In this document: positions 6,110 through 9,415 of the stretch, in pieces
Position numbering within the stretch: the first letter of the stretch is position 1
How the letters are laid out: each line of letters opens with the position of its first letter
DNA from: Phycisphaera sp.
GTDB taxonomy: Bacteria > Planctomycetota > Phycisphaerae > Phycisphaerales > Phycisphaeraceae
NCBI GenBank assembly: GCA_029287335.1
Contig: JARFRI010000050.1
Coordinates: forward strand, 1-9,415
Direction of reading: 5' to 3'
Length of the DNA stretch: 9,415 nucleotides
Position numbers and translations under genes: made by a program
The notes under the pieces: generated by a model
The model's input: only the letters and a program-made list of their open reading frames with translations
What the model was told of the DNA's origin: nothing
The model's database searches: none

Positions 6110-7279
6110 TCAATGGCCTGCATTGATCAGTTCAGCAAGCTGTGCTGCCTTAGCTGTCCACGACTCACTGGCCAACCGACGTTTGCGGGCTTCGATCTGC
6201 TCCGGCGGTGTACCGGTCTGAACGCGCTTTAGCACGAGACGAACGAACGATTCAGCATCACTCGCCAAGTCACAGCAGTCCGCCCATTGCCGGGTCGAGG
6301 GCAAGTCACGTACCACCACCGGTTTCATCGTCGCGAGGTATTCCTTGAGCTTGAGCGGCTGCATCATCTGCGTCACGGGCTCATCCACGTAAGGCATGAT
6401 CAGCACTCGTGCGCTCGCGGCATAAGCAGGTAAATCCCGTTGAGCGACCGGTCCGAGCAAGTCGCAGTATGGGTCTGCGAGAAAGCTCTGATAAGTCGCG
6501 CCCTTTGGACCCGCTAAAACAATTTTACAATCGGTATCCTTCGCGAGCCGCATAAGCCATTGCGTTTCCATACGCCCGTCCAGTAAGCCCCAAAATAATG
6601 CGATATGCCTGGCGTCCGACGGCCAATCCTCAGATAAAATGCTATCCATCGCGGGGTTTTGCCAGAAAAGTAGATCCACGCCGTGGCTGATCGCCACTGA
6701 TTCCCTACCAAGTGCCTTGATGTACCTGGCGATAACCTCGCTTACAGCGATGAGGCCGTCGGCAAGTGCAACCTGAGCCTTATCCATCTGGGTCATAATG
6801 TCGTGATCGACACCGGGCCACTTGTCGTAGAGGTCTACGCAGTAATAGATCCAGCGGTCCGCGTGCATCCTGCCGATCAGGTCAGCAGTCGTTGGCAGCG
6901 TACTGAGAACAACCGTGCGGTGCCCTTGGAGCAGATTGCGGTGTACCGCGTTGATCACCGATATCGCGTTGAACCTACGCTGTAAGCGATTGCGGTAGCC
7001 GGGGTACATCTTCGGAGCGATAACCTTTAGCCCATCGGGTAAGTCCACGGTAGGACCGCGCCGCGGCTTGAAGAACCATGTCGTCAGGATACCCGCAGCC
7101 CGCCCCATGTCGGCGAGTGTCAGCCTCGGCCTTCGCGTGCCAACGGTATTGACCCACAGCGTCGGGTAGTGCGGCAACAACTCCCTGATGAGGTGCTGGC
7201 TGGACGAGGGATGCCGGCCCCAGTCGTCGGCGAAGACGATGAGTTGCGTGGGCACAGGCGGCGGCGGGATCTCCAGCAT
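6110..7279 (-). CDS. GT-B fold glycosyltransferase, GT4-like
   Basis: A 389-aa glycosyltransferase, probably retaining and using a nucleotide sugar to extend a lipid-linked or surface glycan. The N-terminal half has the planctomycete-like opening LIVFADDWGRHPSSSQHLI (13-31) and the segment RWIYYCVDLYDKWPG (142-156), followed by the helix ADGLIAVSEVIARYI. SHGVD is at 198-202, where the two Rossmann halves meet. The C-terminal half has IVLAGPKG (253-260), LLGPVAQRDLPAYAASARVLIMPY (274-297, the usual donor-domain block) and PLKLKEYLATMKPVV (308-322), which corresponds to the donor-binding E-x7-E region; the second Glu position is not conserved by eye. No membrane segment is obvious. It is the first gene of the minus-strand trio. 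ATG at 7279 has no Shine-Dalgarno upstream. Donor and acceptor are unknown; related proteins occur in PEP-CTERM-linked exopolysaccharide loci. Confidence 0.87.
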   Translation of the reverse strand: MLEIPPPPVPTQLIVFADDWGRHPSSSQHLIRELLPHYPTLWVNTVGTRRPRLTLADMGRAAGILTTWFFKPRRGPTVDLPDGLKVIAPKMYPGYRNRLQRRFNAISVINAVHRNLLQGHRTVVLSTLPTTADLIGRMHADRWIYYCVDLYDKWPGVDHDIMTQMDKAQVALADGLIAVSEVIARYIKALGRESVAISHGVDLLFWQNPAMDSILSEDWPSDARHIALFWGLLDGRMETQWLMRLAKDTDCKIVLAGPKGATYQSFLADPYCDLLGPVAQRDLPAYAASARVLIMPYVDEPVTQMMQPLKLKEYLATMKPVVVRDLPSTRQWADCCDLASDAESFVRLVLKRVQTGTPPEQIEARKRRLASESWTAKAAQLAELINAGH

Positions 7280-7301
7280 GTGCAGAGTTTAGTGCAGTCC
7301 A

Positions 7302-7388
7302 CGTTAGCCAGAGTTTAAGACGCCGATGGTGGAGAACGTAAAAGATGACGCGTCAAAGCGATCGGCGGGACAAGGCCGCTGGCTAACG
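7302..7388. repeat. Perfect 10-bp inverted repeat in the divergent glycosyltransferase/nuoB region
   Basis: The arms cgttagccag (7302-7311) and ctggctaacg (7379-7388) are exact reverse complements, 67 bp apart, within the 141-bp divergent gap. The right arm abuts a possible nuoB -10 (TACTAT, 7390-7395); the left arm lies 23 bases from the glycosyltransferase start. This suits a paired regulator site controlling both genes, but no regulator is identified. Confidence 0.45.
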
Positions 7389-7395
7389 CTACTAT
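7367..7395 (+). promoter_or_regulatory. Weak candidate promoter for nuoB
   Basis: GGGACA at 7367-7372 and TACTAT at 7390-7395 with 17-base spacing match the sigma70 consensus at four of six positions each. The position, about 25 bases before the nuoB start, is sensible, but the match is weak. Confidence 0.25.
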
Positions 7396-7409
7396 GAGAG
7401 ATACCGAAT

Positions 7410-7414
7410 AGGAG
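7410..7414 (+). promoter_or_regulatory. Shine-Dalgarno of nuoB
   Basis: AGGAG lies six bases before the ATG at 7421. It is the clearest ribosome binding site in the window and fixes this start; most other genes here lack one. Confidence 0.7.
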
Positions 7415-7420
7415 TTTGCC

Positions 7421-7990
7421 ATGGGTATCGAATCCGCATTGCCGACCGACGGCGTCATGACCACGCAGTTGCAGAAGGTCATCAACTGGGCACGGCGTTC
7501 ATCCGTCTGGCCCATGCCCTTCGCCACCGCCTGCTGCGGCATTGAACTCATGGCGACCGCGTCGTCGCGCTATGACTTGGCCCGCTTTGGTGCCGAGGTG
7601 ATGCGCTTCAGCCCGCGGCAAGCCGACCTCATGCTCGTTGCGGGCCGAGTGAGCACCAAGATGCTGCCCGTCCTTCAACGCATCTACCAACAGATGACCG
7701 AACCCAAGTGGGTGATCTCGATGGGTGCCTGCGCCTCCACCGGCGGCGTGTTCGACACGTATGCCGTGGTGCAAGGCATCGACCAGTTCATCCCCGTCGA
7801 CGTCTACGTCCCTGGCTGCCCACCACGCCCCGAGACACTGATCGAAGGCGTCATGGCCATCCAGCGCATCATCGACGAAGACAATATCCCCAAGGGGCCA
7901 GATGGTAAACGTCTTCCTCTGAATCTCGTCGTCCAGCCAAACGCCGCGCCAAGGCCTCAGCCCGTGCCGGTGAGTATTGGGCAGAGTTAG
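7421..7990 (+). CDS. nuoB: NADH-quinone oxidoreductase subunit B (NuoB/PSST)
   Basis: Peripheral-arm subunit of respiratory complex I that holds the terminal iron-sulfur cluster N2 next to the quinone site, on the cytoplasmic side of the inner membrane. At 189 aa it has the usual length. All four cluster ligands are visible: the tandem Cys38-Cys39 in ATACCGIE, Cys104 in MGACASTGG and Cys133 in PGCPPRPE. Family blocks [20 protein letters not shown] (48-67) and [11 protein letters not shown] (71-81) are intact. A Pro-rich tail of about 20 residues follows residue 170. The start is fixed by AGGAG six bases upstream. It stands alone: the upstream neighbour is divergent and the downstream recN is convergent, so nuoA and nuoC, its normal partners, are not adjacent. 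A paralogue of a related hydrogenase small subunit is possible, but the motifs fit NuoB. Confidence 0.95.
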   Translation: MGIESALPTDGVMTTQLQKVINWARRSSVWPMPFATACCGIELMATASSRYDLARFGAEVMRFSPRQADLMLVAGRVSTKMLPVLQRIYQQMTEPKWVISMGACASTGGVFDTYAVVQGIDQFIPVDVYVPGCPPRPETLIEGVMAIQRIIDEDNIPKGPDGKRLPLNLVVQPNAAPRPQPVPVSIGQS

Positions 7991-9415
7991 GCCGCCGCCG
8001 AAATCAATTCTTTCGCCTGCTTTCGACTCGTTGCTGTCGCGCCGGTGCCTGCTAGCATCTCAGCGAGTTCGTTGACGCGTTCTATCCCAGTGAGGGTCTG
8101 AACGGTCGTGTCGGTGCGTTTGGCCTTGCCGGCTCCCGTGACTTGCTTGATGATGTGGAAGTGTTGGTCGGCGAAGGCTGCGATCTGCGGAAGGTGCGTG
8201 ATACACAGCACTTGCTTGTCGTTGTTTGTTGAGGCGGCGAGTTGTCGGAGCTTTTTGCCGATGATATCGCCCAGACGTCCGCCGATATTGGCGTCGATCT
8301 CGTCGAAGACCAAGACATCGACGCCGCTACCGGAACTGTTCGCGCCGCGCTTAGCGCTTAGTACCGACTTGATGGCGAGCATGACGCGGGATAATTCTCC
8401 ACCCGAGGCGATCTCCCGCAGGGGGCGCTCGTCTTGCCCGGGGTTGGTACGGGCGAGGAAGTCGACGCGGTCCAGGCCGGTGGCGCTGGCGTCGGTCAGT
8501 TCATTCGGTTGCACCTGCACGCTTAGGGTGGCCTCGGACATGCCGAGTTCTTTAAGCTGACGCATGATCTTCGGGCCTAGCGCCGCGGCGGCCTTGACTC
8601 GTTTGGCGGTCAGCTGCGTGCCGATCTCAGCAAGTTGTCCTTCGAACGCGGCGATCTGCTCGTCAAGCTTGTCTTGGTGGGTCGATTGATTGCTTAACTC
8701 GTCGACCTGTTGAGCAATGTGCTCGCGGTGATCGAGGACGGGGGTGAGCGGGTCATCGAGGCCGGCCTTGGATCGGCCATCGCCATACTTCTGAATCAGG
8801 CGGTTCAACGCGTTGAGCCTGCTTTGCACCTCGGCGAGTTCCTCGGGGTCCATCTCCAAGCGATCGGTGTAACGTGACAACTCATAGGCCGATTCCTGCA
8901 GCGTCAATGTCGCGGTGCGGACCTGCTCGGCGATGGGTTCAAGCTGTTCATCGATCTCGGCCAGGCCAAGCAGCACATGCGTCATCGCCTGCAAGCGCTC
9001 CGCGATGGACCCTTCGCTGTCATAGAGCGCGGTGTAGACCGTCCCGGTGTCTTCCTTGATCTGGCAGAGGCTGTTGAGCACGCGTTCCCGCGCGGTAAGT
9101 TCGGGCATCTCCCCGGCCAGTGGCTCGACGCCATCGATTTCGCCGAGTTGGAATCGGTAGAGGTCGAGTTGCTGCTCGCGTAAATCGGAAGAGGCCGTGA
9201 GCTCATCGCGTGTCTGGCAGAGGTCGTGCCATTGCTTGTACGCCTTACTGAACTTCTGCCGCAACAAAACAGCTCCCGCGTAGTCATCGAGCAGTGCGAG
9301 TTGCTTGGCGGGCCGCATGAGCGTTTGGTGGTCGTGCTGGCCGTGGATATCGATGAGCGTCTCGGCGGCGCGCTTGGCCATGGCCGCGGTGACAGGTTGG
9401 CCGTTCGCACTCAGC
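7987..9415 (-). CDS. recN: DNA repair protein RecN, 5' (N-terminal) part cut by window edge
   Basis: SMC-like ATPase that acts in double-strand-break repair with RecA. The frame continues past the right edge, with [11 protein letters not shown] preceding the Met at 9381. Comparison with known RecN suggests about 110 residues, including Walker A, are missing. Numbering from that Met, the conserved [13 protein letters not shown] is at 9-21. Coiled coil with many Leu, Glu and Gln residues runs from about 45 to 260. The ABC signature [20 protein letters not shown] is at 322-341, Walker [17 protein letters not shown] at 356-371, and the H-loop [13 protein letters not shown] at 393-405. The C-terminus is intact at a TAA that overlaps the nuoB TAG. 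No adjacent SOS box can be judged because the promoter is outside the window. The identification is secure. Confidence 0.95.
   Translation of the reverse strand, partial: LSANGQPVTAAMAKRAAETLIDIHGQHDHQTLMRPAKQLALLDDYAGAVLLRQKFSKAYKQWHDLCQTRDELTASSDLREQQLDLYRFQLGEIDGVEPLAGEMPELTARERVLNSLCQIKEDTGTVYTALYDSEGSIAERLQAMTHVLLGLAEIDEQLEPIAEQVRTATLTLQESAYELSRYTDRLEMDPEELAEVQSRLNALNRLIQKYGDGRSKAGLDDPLTPVLDHREHIAQQVDELSNQSTHQDKLDEQIAAFEGQLAEIGTQLTAKRVKAAAALGPKIMRQLKELGMSEATLSVQVQPNELTDASATGLDRVDFLARTNPGQDERPLREIASGGELSRVMLAIKSVLSAKRGANSSGSGVDVLVFDEIDANIGGRLGDIIGKKLRQLAASTNNDKQVLCITHLPQIAAFADQHFHIIKQVTGAGKAKRTDTTVQTLTGIERVNELAEMLAGTGATATSRKQAKELISAAA

Noticed and set aside
8108..8560. A 150-codon plus-strand frame opposite recN
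   Set aside because: It is antisense to the conserved RecN signature and Walker B region, has Cys/Ser/Arg-rich composition typical of shadows, and matches no family.

Overview
The window carries eight protein genes and reads as chromosomal DNA from a planctomycete, plausibly of the Phycisphaerae. This is inferred from protein character, not from a marker gene. The signs are an oversized signal peptidase I with a zinc-ribbon-like insert and a large beta-rich insert, a FemAB-type protein of the kind tied to PEP-CTERM/exosortase systems, a RecN with a DEIDANIGG Walker B region, and mostly absent Shine-Dalgarno sequences. No mobile element, CRISPR array, tRNA or rRNA was seen.

Layout. Left block, plus strand: signal peptidase I (cut by the left edge), a 390-bp AT-richer gap, the acetolactate synthase regulatory subunit ilvN, then an orphan membrane histidine kinase. 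Middle block, minus strand, reading right to left: a GT4-like glycosyltransferase, a hexapeptide-repeat acyltransferase and a FemAB-like protein. The last two overlap by four bases (GTGA), so they look like one operon. Right block: a solitary nuoB on plus, divergent from the glycosyltransferase across 141 bp, and recN on minus, cut by the right edge.

How the genes may work together. The minus-strand trio looks like a small envelope or exopolysaccharide cassette, adding a sugar, O-acylating it and adding an amino-acyl-type or related group. The other genes are housekeeping: protein export, branched-chain amino acid control, sensing, respiration and DNA repair. They show no obvious link to the trio apart from adjacency.

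The most notable non-coding signals are a 9-bp-stem hairpin that contains the acyltransferase start codon, a perfect 10-bp inverted repeat in the divergent glycosyltransferase/nuoB region, and two convergent gene pairs that each overlap by exactly four bases at their stop codons, leaving no room for terminators. I did not find a clearly new multi-gene system. The signal peptidase architecture and the minus-strand cassette are the best candidates for follow-up.
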